In this document: piece after piece, positions 33,572 through 43,067 of the stretch
How the letters are laid out: every line of letters begins with the position of its first letter
Position numbering within the stretch: the first letter of the stretch is position 1
Assembly: GCF_023501975.1 (NCBI RefSeq)
Contig: NZ_JAMFLH010000001.1
Span: forward strand, 62,001-126,000
DNA length: 64,000 nucleotides
Reading direction: 5' to 3'
Source of the DNA: Altererythrobacter sp. KTW20L
GTDB lineage: Bacteria; Pseudomonadota; Alphaproteobacteria; Sphingomonadales; Sphingomonadaceae
Notes under the pieces: model-generated
What the model was told of the DNA's origin: nothing
The model's input: the letters and a program-made list of their open reading frames with translations, nothing else
Database searches by the model: none
Translations under genes and position numbers: made by a program

Positions 33572-33829
33572 ATGGCCCTCAACTTCGAACTCGTGACGCC
33601 TGCCAGCCTGGTGCTGAGCGAGGAAGTCTACATGGTGGTCGTCCCCGGCACGGAAGGTGAATTCGGCGTGCTGGAGGGCCATGCGCCCTTCATGTCCACG
33701 ATTCGCGACGGCGCGGTACAGGTCTATCGCACCGCCGGCGGCGCGCCCGACAACATCGAAGTGCGCGGTGGCTTTGCCGAAGTCAGCGAAGCCGGCCTGA
33801 CCGTGCTGGCGGAGCAGGTCATCGCCTGA
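33572..33829 (+). CDS. atpC: ATP synthase F1 subunit epsilon, short form
   Basis: An 85-residue epsilon subunit that has only the N-terminal beta sandwich ([34 protein letters not shown]). The C-terminal helical hairpin, which inhibits ATP hydrolysis in E. coli (about 138 residues in total), is absent. Short forms are known in alphaproteobacteria, where the zeta subunit can take over inhibition. It is the last gene of the operon and is followed by a strong terminator. Confidence 0.92.
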   Translation: MALNFELVTPASLVLSEEVYMVVVPGTEGEFGVLEGHAPFMSTIRDGAVQVYRTAGGAPDNIEVRGGFAEVSEAGLTVLAEQVIA

Positions 33830-33852
33830 TCAGGCCCAATAGCAATATCGAG

Positions 33853-33879
33853 AAGGGCGCCCGCTGCGGCGCCCTTTTT
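33853..33879 (+). terminator. Rho-independent terminator of the atp operon
   Basis: A 9-bp stem AAGGGCGCC / GGCGCCCTT with a six-base loop is followed by TTT. It lies 24 bases after the atpC stop and just before the 3' end of the convergent transporter gene. Confidence 0.88.
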
Positions 33880-33883
33880 CGTT

Positions 33884-34786
33884 TCAGCCCGCTTTGCGCG
33901 CCCTGTCGCGCTTGCGTCCCGCATACCACAGGAACAGCCCCGCTCCGATGATGATGGCAGCGCCCAGCATGGCCAGGGCATCGGGCGCGTCGCCGAAGAA
34001 GAACCATCCGAGAGCCACGGCCATCAGCAGCTGACCATAGGTCATTGGTGCAATGGTGCCCGCGCCTGCCTTCATCGTGCCCATGTAGATCAGGTATTGC
34101 GCCAGCGTGGCGGAAAGGCCGATGAAAGCGCAGCGCGCCACGACCGACCAGTGCGGCATGGTCACCACGAAGCCCTCGGCCCCGCTCAGGTGCCCGGCCA
34201 GCGTGGCGAACAGCAGGAAGATCATCGCCGTGACCGACATATAGTACTGCATCGCCAGCACGCTTGCCCGCCCCATTGTGAAGCGGTTGGCGATGATGGT
34301 CACCGCCATGCCGGTCGCGCCGACCAGCGGCAGCAGGACGCCCCAGCCAACCACGTCGAAATTGGGCCGCAGCACGATGAAAACGCCGACGAATGCCGCC
34401 GCTGTAGCGATCCAGGTCGATGCCGTGGCCCGCTCCTTCAGCAGGAACCACGCCAGCACGGCGGTGATGACCGGCTGGGTAAAGGCGATCGTCGTCGCTT
34501 CGGCTAACGGCATGATCCACACGGCAAGGAACATGCCGATGGCCGAGCAACTGATCGCCACACCGCGCACCCATTGCAGTTTGTCCTTCGGCAGGGCCAG
34601 GCCTGCCACCCCTTGGTGACGCCAGATGAGGAAAGCCAGCAAAGCCGTTCCCACGATATAGCGCGTGGTCGCCATGGCCGGCGCAGGCCAGTCACCCGCC
34701 ATGCCCTTGATGATCGCATCGCCGATCGACAGCGTGCAGAAGCCCGCCAGCGCATAGAGCAGTCCGGCACGATCCGATTGTTGCAT
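33884..34786 (-). CDS. EamA/DMT-family transporter
   Basis: A 300-residue inner-membrane protein with ten predicted helices and two EamA repeats (for example ALAGFCTLSIGDAIIKG and GAIIIGAGLFLWYAGR). The DMT family exports metabolites such as amino acids or nucleotide derivatives; the substrate is not predictable. It is convergent with the atp operon. Confidence 0.88.
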   Translation of the reverse strand: MQQSDRAGLLYALAGFCTLSIGDAIIKGMAGDWPAPAMATTRYIVGTALLAFLIWRHQGVAGLALPKDKLQWVRGVAISCSAIGMFLAVWIMPLAEATTIAFTQPVITAVLAWFLLKERATASTWIATAAAFVGVFIVLRPNFDVVGWGVLLPLVGATGMAVTIIANRFTMGRASVLAMQYYMSVTAMIFLLFATLAGHLSGAEGFVVTMPHWSVVARCAFIGLSATLAQYLIYMGTMKAGAGTIAPMTYGQLLMAVALGWFFFGDAPDALAMLGAAIIIGAGLFLWYAGRKRDRARKAG

Positions 34787-34924
34787 GGGGCAGCGCGATC
34801 CTTCGAAACGAAGGGGCCCGCTTAGGCCTTCCGCTCCCCGCCCGCAAATGTTGGTGCATCAACCTGCCCGGTTTTACCAATCGTTAAACCGTCATGCTTA
34901 ACAAAGGCCTATCACGCGGGTCCT

Positions 34925-35968
34925 GTGGCCCGTTATGCGGGGGCCGAATTGACCAAACTCATCATCCAGATCCCGTGCCTCAACGAGGCCGGCAGCCTGC
35001 CGCAGACGCTGGCCGCACTCCCCCGCCGGATCGACGGCATTTCGGTGATCGAATACCTGGTGATCGACGATGGCAGTTCGGATGGCACGGCGCAGGTTGC
35101 CCGCCAGTGGGGCGTGCACCACGTAGTCCGGCATCGCCGCAACCGCGGCCTTGCCGCCGCCTTCCGCAGCGGGATCGACGCCGCGCTGGCAGCAGGCGCC
35201 GACATCATCGTCAACACCGATGCCGACGGTCAGTATGAAGGCGCCGACATCGCCCTCCTCGTCCAGCCGATCCTGTTGGGCAAGGCCGATATCGTGGTGG
35301 GTGATCGCGGTGTGGCGGACAATGCCCACTTCGGCCCATTCAAGCGCCTGCTCCAGCGGCTGGGCAGCGCCGTGGTCCAGCGCCTGGCGGGAGCCCAGGT
35401 GAACGATGCTGTCAGCGGCTTCCGCGCCATCAGCCGGGAAGCCGCGCGCCGGATCAACATCACCACCGAATTTTCCTATACCACCGACATGCTGATCCAG
35501 GCGGGCCGCAAGCGGCTGGCCATCGCCACCGTGCCGGTCCGCACCCACCAGACCATGCGCCCCAGCCGCCTGTTCAAATCGATCCCCGGCTTCATCAGCC
35601 AGACCGGCGTGACTATCGTGCGCGCCTATACCACGCACAATGCCCTGCGGGTGTTCGTCGGCACGGGCCTTGTCGTGGCGCTCGTTGGCCTCATCCCGAT
35701 CCTGCGCTTCGTGTGGTTCTGGCTGATCGGCCAGGGCGACGGCCACGTGCAGTCGCTGGTGATCGGCGGAGCCCTGCTGATGCTGGGCTCGATCACTGCG
35801 GTAATGGGCATCCTGGCCGACCTGATCGCCACCAACCGCAAATTGCTGGAAATGAACCTCGCCAAGCTGCGCCAGATCGAGGAGACCCTGGCGGGGCAAC
35901 AGAAAGAGCACTTGGTCGATGCAGCCTGTCCGCAAGTGATTGAGCTGCCGCTCGGCATGCGCAAGTGA
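34925..35968 (+). CDS. Family 2 glycosyltransferase (DPM1/GtrB-like, polyprenyl-phosphate glycosyltransferase)
   Basis: A 347-residue GT-A enzyme. The nucleotide-sugar site has IPCLNEAGSLPQTL, VIDDGSSDGT and the metal-binding NTDADGQYE. Two C-terminal transmembrane helices (about 240-265 and 280-300) anchor it to the membrane, as in GtrB-type enzymes that load sugar onto undecaprenyl phosphate. The start is GTG at 34925; a TTG at 34949 with GGGGG upstream is an alternative. It heads a glycan gene run, and the next gene (GT39-like) is a plausible user of its polyprenyl-linked sugar. Confidence 0.88.
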   Translation: MARYAGAELTKLIIQIPCLNEAGSLPQTLAALPRRIDGISVIEYLVIDDGSSDGTAQVARQWGVHHVVRHRRNRGLAAAFRSGIDAALAAGADIIVNTDADGQYEGADIALLVQPILLGKADIVVGDRGVADNAHFGPFKRLLQRLGSAVVQRLAGAQVNDAVSGFRAISREAARRINITTEFSYTTDMLIQAGRKRLAIATVPVRTHQTMRPSRLFKSIPGFISQTGVTIVRAYTTHNALRVFVGTGLVVALVGLIPILRFVWFWLIGQGDGHVQSLVIGGALLMLGSITAVMGILADLIATNRKLLEMNLAKLRQIEETLAGQQKEHLVDAACPQVIELPLGMRK

Positions 35969-37644
35969 ACATGGCAACGGTGCCTCAACCAGCCGTCGCG
36001 GGGCATGGCGCAACCCGCCATCCTGTTACCACGGCAATCTGGCCGCTCGGAGCGCTGGCGATCCTGTTCGTGCTGCAGGCGACAATGGTTTTCACCCGAG
36101 CGATCAATTGGGATGAGTTCTTCTTCTGGCACGAGGTGGCGCAGTTCTCCGGCGGCCAACTCGACCGGCCGCTACAGACTTTCCACGTTCGCCTGTTCGG
36201 CTGGCTTCCCCCTTTCTACACCAACAGCGTGGACGGCATCGTCACCGCGCGGCTATTCATGTTGGGCTGCGAGATGGTGACGGTGGCATCGATCACAGTC
36301 CTGGCGCAGCGCTTCACCGATTGGCAGACCGCCCTATTTGCAGGACTCCTGTACCTTTCCGCCGGATATGTCCTGCAGCACGGCATGTCTTTTCGGGCTG
36401 ATCCAATGCTGGCCGCTACGCTCACCGGAGCACTGGCCATTCTGGGGACCAGTCGCCTGAGCATACCGGCCCTGGCTGCCTTTGGCCTGCTTTGTGGTCT
36501 TGCCGGGATGCTTTCGATGAAAGCCGTGCTTTTCGCCCCCGCATTTGTTGCGCTCGCCTGGCTCCGTGCGTGCGAGAGCGGTTTTTCCTTGCAGCGACTG
36601 TTGCAGCTGGCCGGTGGCGGTGTGGCCACGGGACTATTCTTTGCGCTGCTCTACATCTGGCATTCCACCGGACTTGTCCCGGAAAGCGATGCGGTTGGCC
36701 AAGGGGGGAAGATGATCGGCATTTCGGCCGGCTGGATGTTCTTCATCGGCCTACCCGTCTATGCCCAAATGGCGATCAAGAGCATGTTGATCGCTCCTAT
36801 TCTCTATGTCTGGCTGCTTGCCACACCGCTGGTGATCGCGCGTAGCAGCCTGGATCGGGCGGAGAAAGTGGCGTTGGCGGGATTGTGGCTGCCGATTGTT
36901 AGCCTGTTCTTCTACGCCAACACCGCCGCCTATTTCTACGCCTTCATCCTCCCGCCGGTGGTGGTGGCTTGCTGCCTGCCTTTGCGCTGGGGTATTATCC
37001 GTTTCGGGCCGCAGCTGATGACCTTGAGCCTTATGGTGACCGCCGTTGTGGTCTGGGTTTCCGAGGATCGTGCAGTAATCGACCGGCAACGGCAAGTTGT
37101 CGAAAACGTGCACGAGATCTTCGGCCAGCCGGTCACCTACATCGACCAGAATTTCATGCTGGCAGACTGGCCCAAAGCCAACGGCTTCATGACCCCTTGG
37201 GGGATGAGCAGCTATTACGAAGCCAACCGTCCAGCATACCGCACCGCGCTGGGGCAGCAGACGGTGCCAATGATCTTGGCCAATTCAGCAGATCTCCTGG
37301 CCATGCTGGAAGGTGATGGGGGGCTGCTGTTGCCGGAAGATGCCGCAGCCATACGCAATAACTTTCGCCTCTTTTCGTGGCCGATTTGGGTGGCGGGCAA
37401 GGAATATCCGGCGAGTTCCACCGAATTCGGCGACGAGTTTCTGGTACCAGGCGCCTATACTTTGCAGGGCGGTCCGCTGGAAATCGACGGGCTGGTCCTT
37501 GCCGAAGGAATGGTGATCCATCTCGACCGGGGAATCCATCGCATCCGTAATCCGGGACTCACGCCTGTTACCCTGACCTGGGGCGATCACTTGCGTCAGC
37601 CGTCCCGGCCGCTTCGCCCCGACGCGATCCATGTCGATTTCTGA
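35965..37644 (+). CDS. GT-C-type membrane glycosyltransferase (ArnT/PMT-like)
   Basis: A 559-residue protein with at least ten transmembrane helices. After the first helix it carries NWDEFFFWHE, the acidic DE pair used by ArnT and protein mannosyltransferases (GT39/GT83) for polyprenyl-linked sugar donors. A soluble periplasmic C-terminal domain (about 370-559) follows. It probably transfers a sugar in the periplasm from the lipid carrier made by the preceding gene. It starts GTG at 35965, overlapping the previous stop (GTGA); an ATG at 35971 is also possible. The acceptor is unknown. Confidence 0.78.
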   Translation: MNMATVPQPAVAGHGATRHPVTTAIWPLGALAILFVLQATMVFTRAINWDEFFFWHEVAQFSGGQLDRPLQTFHVRLFGWLPPFYTNSVDGIVTARLFMLGCEMVTVASITVLAQRFTDWQTALFAGLLYLSAGYVLQHGMSFRADPMLAATLTGALAILGTSRLSIPALAAFGLLCGLAGMLSMKAVLFAPAFVALAWLRACESGFSLQRLLQLAGGGVATGLFFALLYIWHSTGLVPESDAVGQGGKMIGISAGWMFFIGLPVYAQMAIKSMLIAPILYVWLLATPLVIARSSLDRAEKVALAGLWLPIVSLFFYANTAAYFYAFILPPVVVACCLPLRWGIIRFGPQLMTLSLMVTAVVVWVSEDRAVIDRQRQVVENVHEIFGQPVTYIDQNFMLADWPKANGFMTPWGMSSYYEANRPAYRTALGQQTVPMILANSADLLAMLEGDGGLLLPEDAAAIRNNFRLFSWPIWVAGKEYPASSTEFGDEFLVPGAYTLQGGPLEIDGLVLAEGMVIHLDRGIHRIRNPGLTPVTLTWGDHLRQPSRPLRPDAIHVDF

Positions 37645-37646
37645 TC

Positions 37647-38735
37647 ATGTCGACCAGTAAGGGGCCCACGGACAAGGACCAGGCCGAGGCCGAGGTAATG
37701 TTCGTGACCCGCAAGTGGGCTCCGGCCACCGGCGGGATGGAAACCTATTCCTTGCGCCTGACACACTCGCTGAAAGAGCGCATCGCGCTGGATGTCGTTG
37801 CGCTGTCCGGGAGATCGAGCAACATGCCGCCGGGCATTCCCGCCCTGCTCGCCTTCCCGATCACAGTGTTTCGACGTCTGCGAGCCCGTGCGTTCCCGCC
37901 GCGGGTGGTCCACCTGGGCGACCTCGCGATCTGGCCGCTCGGCCTGCTGGTCCCGCGGCGCGCGCATGTCGTCCTGTCAGCCCATGGTACCGATGTGGCC
38001 TATCACCGGCGTGGCGGTCTGAGGGGGCGGCTATACGGTGCCTACCTGCGGCTAGGAGCGCGCCTGATGCGGCGGGCCAGTGTAATCGCGAATTCGCGAG
38101 CAACGGCCGAGATTCTGGGGGAAACGGGATGGCGTGCAAGTGCCGTGATCCCGCTGGCGACGGAGAGGATCCCGCAACTCGGGACGGTTGGTCATCCAGA
38201 GCCCTTCATCCTCTTCGCCGGGCGACTGGTGAAGCGCAAGGGCTGCGGCTGGTTCATCGCCAATGTGCTTCCGCTGCTCGACCCCTCGTTGCGCCTTGTG
38301 GTGGCGGGCACCAAGTGGGACGTCAACGAGAGCGCCCTGCTCGACAATCCGCGCGTCACTTTCCTCGGTCCGCTGGGACAGGCCGAACTGGCCCGGCTTT
38401 TTGCCACGGCCACCTGTGTGGTCGTGCCCAATATCGACGTGGCAAGCGGAGAATACGAGGGCTTTGGTCTGGTGGCACCAGAAGCTGCCGGATGTGGCGG
38501 CGTAGTCCTTGCTGCCCGCACCGGCGGACTGTGTGATGCCGTGCTCGACGGCGAAACCGGGTTCCTGCTCGAGCCGGGCGATGCGCACGCATGGGCGGCG
38601 AAGATCGCCGACGTGGAAGGCTGGACTGGAGCAGAGCGGAGCGCTTTCACGCAACAGGCGCAGCAGCGAGCACTGGCCTATTATGCATGGGACCGGGTCG
38701 CAGACGAAACTGCCGCGATATACTCCGGCGGCTGA
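37647..38735 (+). CDS. Family 4 glycosyltransferase (GT-B fold)
   Basis: A 362-residue cytosolic glycosyltransferase. The N-terminal half has the conserved WAPATGGMETYSLRL glycine loop. The C-terminal Rossmann half has ILFAGRLVKRKG and the donor-binding YEGFGLVAPEAAGCGG, with Glu residues spaced as in EX7E retaining enzymes. It starts three bases after the preceding gene and is the last of the plus-strand run. Confidence 0.9.
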   Translation: MSTSKGPTDKDQAEAEVMFVTRKWAPATGGMETYSLRLTHSLKERIALDVVALSGRSSNMPPGIPALLAFPITVFRRLRARAFPPRVVHLGDLAIWPLGLLVPRRAHVVLSAHGTDVAYHRRGGLRGRLYGAYLRLGARLMRRASVIANSRATAEILGETGWRASAVIPLATERIPQLGTVGHPEPFILFAGRLVKRKGCGWFIANVLPLLDPSLRLVVAGTKWDVNESALLDNPRVTFLGPLGQAELARLFATATCVVVPNIDVASGEYEGFGLVAPEAAGCGGVVLAARTGGLCDAVLDGETGFLLEPGDAHAWAAKIADVEGWTGAERSAFTQQAQQRALAYYAWDRVADETAAIYSGG

Positions 38736-38786
38736 AGCAGTTCTGCACCGGGGTTCCCGCTTGACCGCCAGCCAGGCGAATGGCCT

Positions 38787-39545
38787 TCAGTCCCTTACCG
38801 AGCGAAGTCCTCGCCTCTCCAGTCGCGGCCCAAGGAAACGGTAGAAGTACCAGCCCAAAGCCGCTCGCGGCATAAGCTTGTAAAGAGCTCGCTCGCTCAG
38901 GCTCCATGAACGAGAGGTGCTACCGTCCGGGCGCTCGGAAGCGTGGATCACGTGGTCACGGCTATAGGCAAACGGCCCCTGCTGGCGAAGTCGATAGGCA
39001 AGCTCGTGATCGAACAGGATGTAAGGCCATCGCACCGCATCGAATCCTCCTGCAGCAAGATAGGCCGTGCGGCGATAGCAATGTCCGGCTCCGCCAGAAT
39101 GGCATTTGGCCGGCCATACCAGGGCTTGAACCCATTTTATCGCTGCCTTGGATCGCACCCGCTGTTCGCCAGCATTGAAAGCCAGGGCCGCACTAGCTCC
39201 CGGGTTTGACTCCAGCAGCGCGAGCGCCCGCTCGACATAATGCGAGGGATAATAGGTGTCGGCATCCAAAGTAGCGATATAGGGGGTGGTTGACTGTTCC
39301 GCAGCCGCGGCAAGAGCATGGAGTTGACCCCGTCTCGGCTCTTGAAGGTACCTCACCGGGATGTCCTGCGCGCCGGCCATAACTTCGCGAGCCACCTCGG
39401 TGGATCTGTCCGAGGAGTTATTGTCCACCAACACCAATTCGAAGCGCCGGTCAGTTTGTTGCAACAGCGAAGAGATGGTCTGCCCGATCATCGCCTCTTC
39501 GTTGAAATAGGCAATGATCAAGGTCACGAGGTTTTGTCTGGCCAT
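38787..39545 (-). CDS. Family 2 glycosyltransferase
   Basis: A 252-residue GT-A enzyme with VTLIIAYFNEEAMIGQT, LVDNNSSDRST and a DxD motif (ATLDADTYY). There is an acceptor-side helical C-terminus but no transmembrane helix. The ATG at 39545 follows GGAGAAAG. Second of the minus-strand glycan genes, it starts 17 bases after another GT2. Confidence 0.88.
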   Translation of the reverse strand: MARQNLVTLIIAYFNEEAMIGQTISSLLQQTDRRFELVLVDNNSSDRSTEVAREVMAGAQDIPVRYLQEPRRGQLHALAAAAEQSTTPYIATLDADTYYPSHYVERALALLESNPGASAALAFNAGEQRVRSKAAIKWVQALVWPAKCHSGGAGHCYRRTAYLAAGGFDAVRWPYILFDHELAYRLRQQGPFAYSRDHVIHASERPDGSTSRSWSLSERALYKLMPRAALGWYFYRFLGPRLERRGLRSVRD

Positions 39546-39562
39546 GCTTTCTCCACCCCTGA

Positions 39563-40582
39563 TCACAGCCGCCGCGCCATGATCGCCAGGCCCTCGACCA
39601 GTGTAATCAAGGGCCGTCTCAAGCAAAGATGAATGCCGATCAGACAGGCCTTCGAGTTGCCACGGGAACTGGCCGCAACCAGACCTTTCAGCAGCAAATT
39701 GACAGTGAGACCCCTGATCGCCGCCCTCTCGCTTCGTTCTGAGCGGTGCTGCGTCAGAAAGTTTGCCTCGATCTCCAGCGCCGTCTTCACCAGGCGGGCA
39801 TACCGCCCGCGTTTCAAAACTTCGCCAGTGAAAAGAAAAGTCGCAAGTTCCGCAAGTCTCGCGGGATCGACGTGGGCATTATCGCGAGACAGGGCACCGA
39901 TCGATATGTTGATTGCGGTCTGTTGCTGTTCACCTGCAAGTCTGCGCGAAATGCTGCCGCCGTGTTCACGCAGGCTGATCAACTGCTGCGGCAACCGCTC
40001 GGCATCGCCATATGACTGGAGGGTTTGCCAAAAGGCGAAATCCTGGGCCGTCCGGCACGCCTCGTCATAGGTCAGGGCGTTCTCTCGGATCGTGGACATG
40101 CGCACCATAGCCGAGGAGTGGGCGATGGCCGGCGACATGCGCGAAAGATAGCGGAACGGCACGGGACCCAATCCGCCTCGCCCGACGCGAAGCTGCTTGC
40201 CGTCCGCAGCGATCACCGTCTCGCATGCTCCCACGAGGACATGACCCGGATGCGCATCGAGGAAATCGGCCTGAAGCTGCAATCTGCGCGGCGCAGCCTC
40301 GTCATCGGCATCCAGACGGGCGAGATAGGTTCCCCGGGCCAGTGCCAACCCTACATTGAGTGACTTCGTGAGCCCAAGGTTCTGCGTATTTCGCACCACC
40401 CGTATGCGCGGATCGGCGGCAGCGGCCGAAGCCAGCAGGGCAGGCGTTCCATCGAACGAGCCATCGTCGATCACCAACAGCTCGTAATCGGATACAGTTT
40501 GCGCTGCCAAGCTGGATAAGGCTGCTCCCAAATGTGGCTCTCCATTGAAAACAGCCATCAGGACGGTGACGCGTGGAGTCAT
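39563..40582 (-). CDS. Family 2 glycosyltransferase
   Basis: A 339-residue GT-A enzyme with TVLMAVFNGEPHLGAAL, IDDGSFDGT and the metal motif ARLDADDEA. The last 100 residues are helical and of unknown role. Its ATG immediately follows the TGA of the upstream small gene (TGAATG), so the two are probably translationally coupled. Confidence 0.9.
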   Translation of the reverse strand: MTPRVTVLMAVFNGEPHLGAALSSLAAQTVSDYELLVIDDGSFDGTPALLASAAAADPRIRVVRNTQNLGLTKSLNVGLALARGTYLARLDADDEAAPRRLQLQADFLDAHPGHVLVGACETVIAADGKQLRVGRGGLGPVPFRYLSRMSPAIAHSSAMVRMSTIRENALTYDEACRTAQDFAFWQTLQSYGDAERLPQQLISLREHGGSISRRLAGEQQQTAINISIGALSRDNAHVDPARLAELATFLFTGEVLKRGRYARLVKTALEIEANFLTQHRSERSERAAIRGLTVNLLLKGLVAASSRGNSKACLIGIHLCLRRPLITLVEGLAIMARRL

Positions 40583-40981
40583 TCAGGCGCATCCACCGAA
40601 ACGGTGGGGATAACGATCCGCAAACCAGCGACCGCCTCGCGGGCCTAGGCTGTGATGTCCATCTATTTCCGGTGCAGTAGGGGACAGGGGCTCGAATATA
40701 CCACCGGTGCAGTCGATCACCATGTAGTCACAACGTGGTCCGTCAACCGACGTGCAAACGAGCCGGTCGTGGCCCTCGGACGAAACCGGCTGGATCTCGC
40801 CCTGTCCGACGAAAGTCTCGCAACCCGGTACCCGCAAGCAAATTGCATCGACGTCGACCGGCGCATCACCTCGCATCCACCTTACGCTTCGCAGCAAACG
40901 GGGTAAAACACTGCGGCGGATGGCATGCCGCACTGGCTTGGGCAGGGTCGCTGCGATAGAGAATATTACCGAGAAACCCAT
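40583..40981 (-). CDS. Hypothetical protein in glycan locus
   Basis: A 132-residue protein I do not recognise. A short hydrophobic N-terminus (MGFSVIFSIAATLP) is followed by a basic helix (RHAIRRSVLPRLLRSVRWMR) and a Cys-containing strand-rich part (DAICLRVPGCETF). It is supported as a gene by its orientation with the glycan genes, its direct junction with the next gene (stop TGA then ATG), and a plausible composition. The start at 40981 leaves only 34 bases to the divergent methyltransferase; a start at 41032 would overlap it. Confidence 0.5.
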   Translation of the reverse strand: MGFSVIFSIAATLPKPVRHAIRRSVLPRLLRSVRWMRGDAPVDVDAICLRVPGCETFVGQGEIQPVSSEGHDRLVCTSVDGPRCDYMVIDCTGGIFEPLSPTAPEIDGHHSLGPRGGRWFADRYPHRFGGCA

Positions 40982-41015
40982 TGTGGTCGACCTAACACAT
41001 TGGCGATACCAAGAT

Positions 41016-41750
41016 ATGGCATTAACCGTCAAATCCCCAGAAACAGTCTATACTGGCGACTTTCACGCTGGCCGCGACGCGCGCACGCGTCATGCCGCTC
41101 GTAAAATCCTGGGGCTGATGCGAGAATGGACCGGTGCGGAAAGCCTGGTCGATATCGGCTGCGGTGTCGGCAGCTGGCTGGCCGCTGCGCAAGAAACCGG
41201 CTTCACTCATTGTCGCGGGGTCGAAGGCCCATGGGGGCGGGACGCGGCGCTGGCCATCGATCCAGCGATTGTCACTTTTCAGGACCTGCAGCAACCGATC
41301 CAGCTGGATCGCCGGTTCGACCTGGCACTCACGCTTGAGGTGGCCGAACACCTTCCGGAAACCCGCGCCAACAGCTTTGTAGCCGATCTGTGCGCGCTAG
41401 CCGATCTGGTGCTGTTCTCCGCTGCCATCCCGATGCAGGGCGGCAAGGGCCACGTGAACGAACAATGGCAAAGTTATTGGGCGGAACTGTTCGCCGAACA
41501 CGGGTACCAGGCTTTCGATCCCATCAGACCGCTCCTGTGGAACGATCCTGACATTTCTTTCTGGTATCGGCAGAACACCCTCATCTATGCCAAAAGTGGC
41601 TCTGCAGCTTTCTCCCAGCTAATGGGGCAAGGTTTTAGCGAGCCGGTCTTCGTGGATTTGGTCCATCCGGAACAGTATGAGTTCGCCGAAAGCGCCCAGC
41701 CGCGCCGGGCTATCGGTCGCAAGGTAAAAGACCTGCTCCGCATTCCCTGA
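41016..41750 (+). CDS. Class I SAM-dependent methyltransferase
   Basis: A 244-residue enzyme with the SAM-binding motif LVDIGCGVGSWLAAA (motif I, about 41-55). A post-motif segment ALTLEVAEHLPE has the acidic residue that precedes the active-site loop. The family methylates sugars, lipids or small molecules. Its place among glycosyltransferases suggests modification of a glycan, possibly as a chain-ending methyl group. Start ATG at 41016; the ribosome site is poor. Confidence 0.85.
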   Translation: MALTVKSPETVYTGDFHAGRDARTRHAARKILGLMREWTGAESLVDIGCGVGSWLAAAQETGFTHCRGVEGPWGRDAALAIDPAIVTFQDLQQPIQLDRRFDLALTLEVAEHLPETRANSFVADLCALADLVLFSAAIPMQGGKGHVNEQWQSYWAELFAEHGYQAFDPIRPLLWNDPDISFWYRQNTLIYAKSGSAAFSQLMGQGFSEPVFVDLVHPEQYEFAESAQPRRAIGRKVKDLLRIP

Positions 41751-41775
41751 ATTGGGCAATCCGCCATTGCGCAAT
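41751..41775. terminator. Stem-loop between convergent genes
   Basis: A 10-bp imperfect stem ATTGGGCAAT / ATTGCGCAAT with loop CCGCC fills the 27-base gap between the methyltransferase and flippase stops. There is no strong U-tract, so termination is likely but not certain. Confidence 0.4.
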
Positions 41776-41777
41776 TG

Positions 41778-43067
41778 TCACTCGGCAGCTTGTTTCTGCA
41801 CTGCCTTGTGTATCAAGGACCAGCCGACTGCCAACCATACGGCATTAAGAATGACATGAGCAATGGCGATCCCTTCGATCCCGAAAGGCCCGACGAGTGC
41901 AGCCAACGCCAAGGCAAAAGCCAGAGTTCCTGCCAGAGTCGAGACGAGCGAGATGTCGGGCCTATCCAGTGCCAGCCCCAAGGGCAGTAAGGTCACTCCG
42001 AACATGTAGAGCATGGCTGTTGCCATCATCAGTGTGAGTGCCATGTGCGCTTCCACAAAAGGCAGGCCGTAAACCAGCCACAGGACCAGTCCGCCCGCCA
42101 CTGCCGACCCCGCTACGAACAGAAATGAAGCCATCCCGGCGAACAGCGAAATGCGCCAGGCATAACTCTGCATGTCTGAAGGGCTTCCCTGTGCGCGCAA
42201 GCGGGCAATCGGGGCGCTGACGACCTGCTGAAGGGGGCGGCTCAGTTGGCCGATCACGCTCGCCAGGCTTTTCGCTGCCTTGAGAAGGCTCGCAGCGGCG
42301 GGGCCGACCAAACTTGCAGCGACGAGCAGATCGGCATCCTGGCTTAACATGCGGATGCCAGAAGTTATGTTGATTTGCCACATCGATGCCCAGAAACGCG
42401 GGCTCTCGGCGATCGCCTGACGCGCGCTTGCACTGACCAGGCTGCGCTGATTGTTCGATCGCACGATGAAGATCGACCAGCAGATGAAGGCGATATTGGC
42501 CAGCGCCTCAGTGACCAGCCAAATCCACAGGAACGTCGCCGGCCCCGCGTCGGCTACCCACGCCACGGTCGTAGCTGCGAGCAACAGGGCCGCCTGAATC
42601 GCAGGACGCAAACCAATTGTCCAAAAGCGGTCGTAACAGCGCAGGGCCGCCTCCCCAGAGCCAAACGTGCGCGTTAGGATCACCGTGGCATAGGCCGTTG
42701 CGAGTGGCAGCCAGTCGCCATCGATACCGAAGATCGGGCCAATCAGCGGAAGGCTCGCACAAGTTACGGCAAATGCCAGGAGCGCGGTGCCCACATCGAT
42801 CACAAACCCCGCTTTCACCAGCCCGGCAAAGCGCGCTTCGTTTCCCTGTTCGTGCGCTTCGGCAAGGAAGCGCGTGAGAACACTGACCGACTGGAAATTG
42901 AGCAGCAAGTCCACAACTCTGACATAGGTTTGGATCACCAGGATCAAGCCTAACGCCTCCAGCGACAGCGCGCGTGCGACGATGGCAAAAGCCGCCAGCT
43001 GAAGCATCGCGGTCACGACATTGCTGCCGACCAACTTGGTCCATCCACTGAAGATCGTGCGGCTCAT
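41778..43067 (-). CDS. Wzx-type lipopolysaccharide/oligosaccharide flippase (MATE/MVF superfamily)
   Basis: A 429-residue integral membrane protein with about 12 helices. The N-terminal segment VGSNVVTAMLQLAAFAIVARALS and the polytopic pattern are typical of polysaccharide flippases. It should move the lipid-linked oligosaccharide made by the neighbouring transferases across the inner membrane. It is transcribed away from cpaF. Confidence 0.85.
   Translation of the reverse strand: MSRTIFSGWTKLVGSNVVTAMLQLAAFAIVARALSLEALGLILVIQTYVRVVDLLLNFQSVSVLTRFLAEAHEQGNEARFAGLVKAGFVIDVGTALLAFAVTCASLPLIGPIFGIDGDWLPLATAYATVILTRTFGSGEAALRCYDRFWTIGLRPAIQAALLLAATTVAWVADAGPATFLWIWLVTEALANIAFICWSIFIVRSNNQRSLVSASARQAIAESPRFWASMWQINITSGIRMLSQDADLLVAASLVGPAAASLLKAAKSLASVIGQLSRPLQQVVSAPIARLRAQGSPSDMQSYAWRISLFAGMASFLFVAGSAVAGGLVLWLVYGLPFVEAHMALTLMMATAMLYMFGVTLLPLGLALDRPDISLVSTLAGTLAFALALAALVGPFGIEGIAIAHVILNAVWLAVGWSLIHKAVQKQAAE

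Noticed and set aside
34884-34906. TTAA...TTAA pair upstream of the GT2 gene
   Set aside because: The spacing is ten bases rather than the seven needed for a CtrA site.
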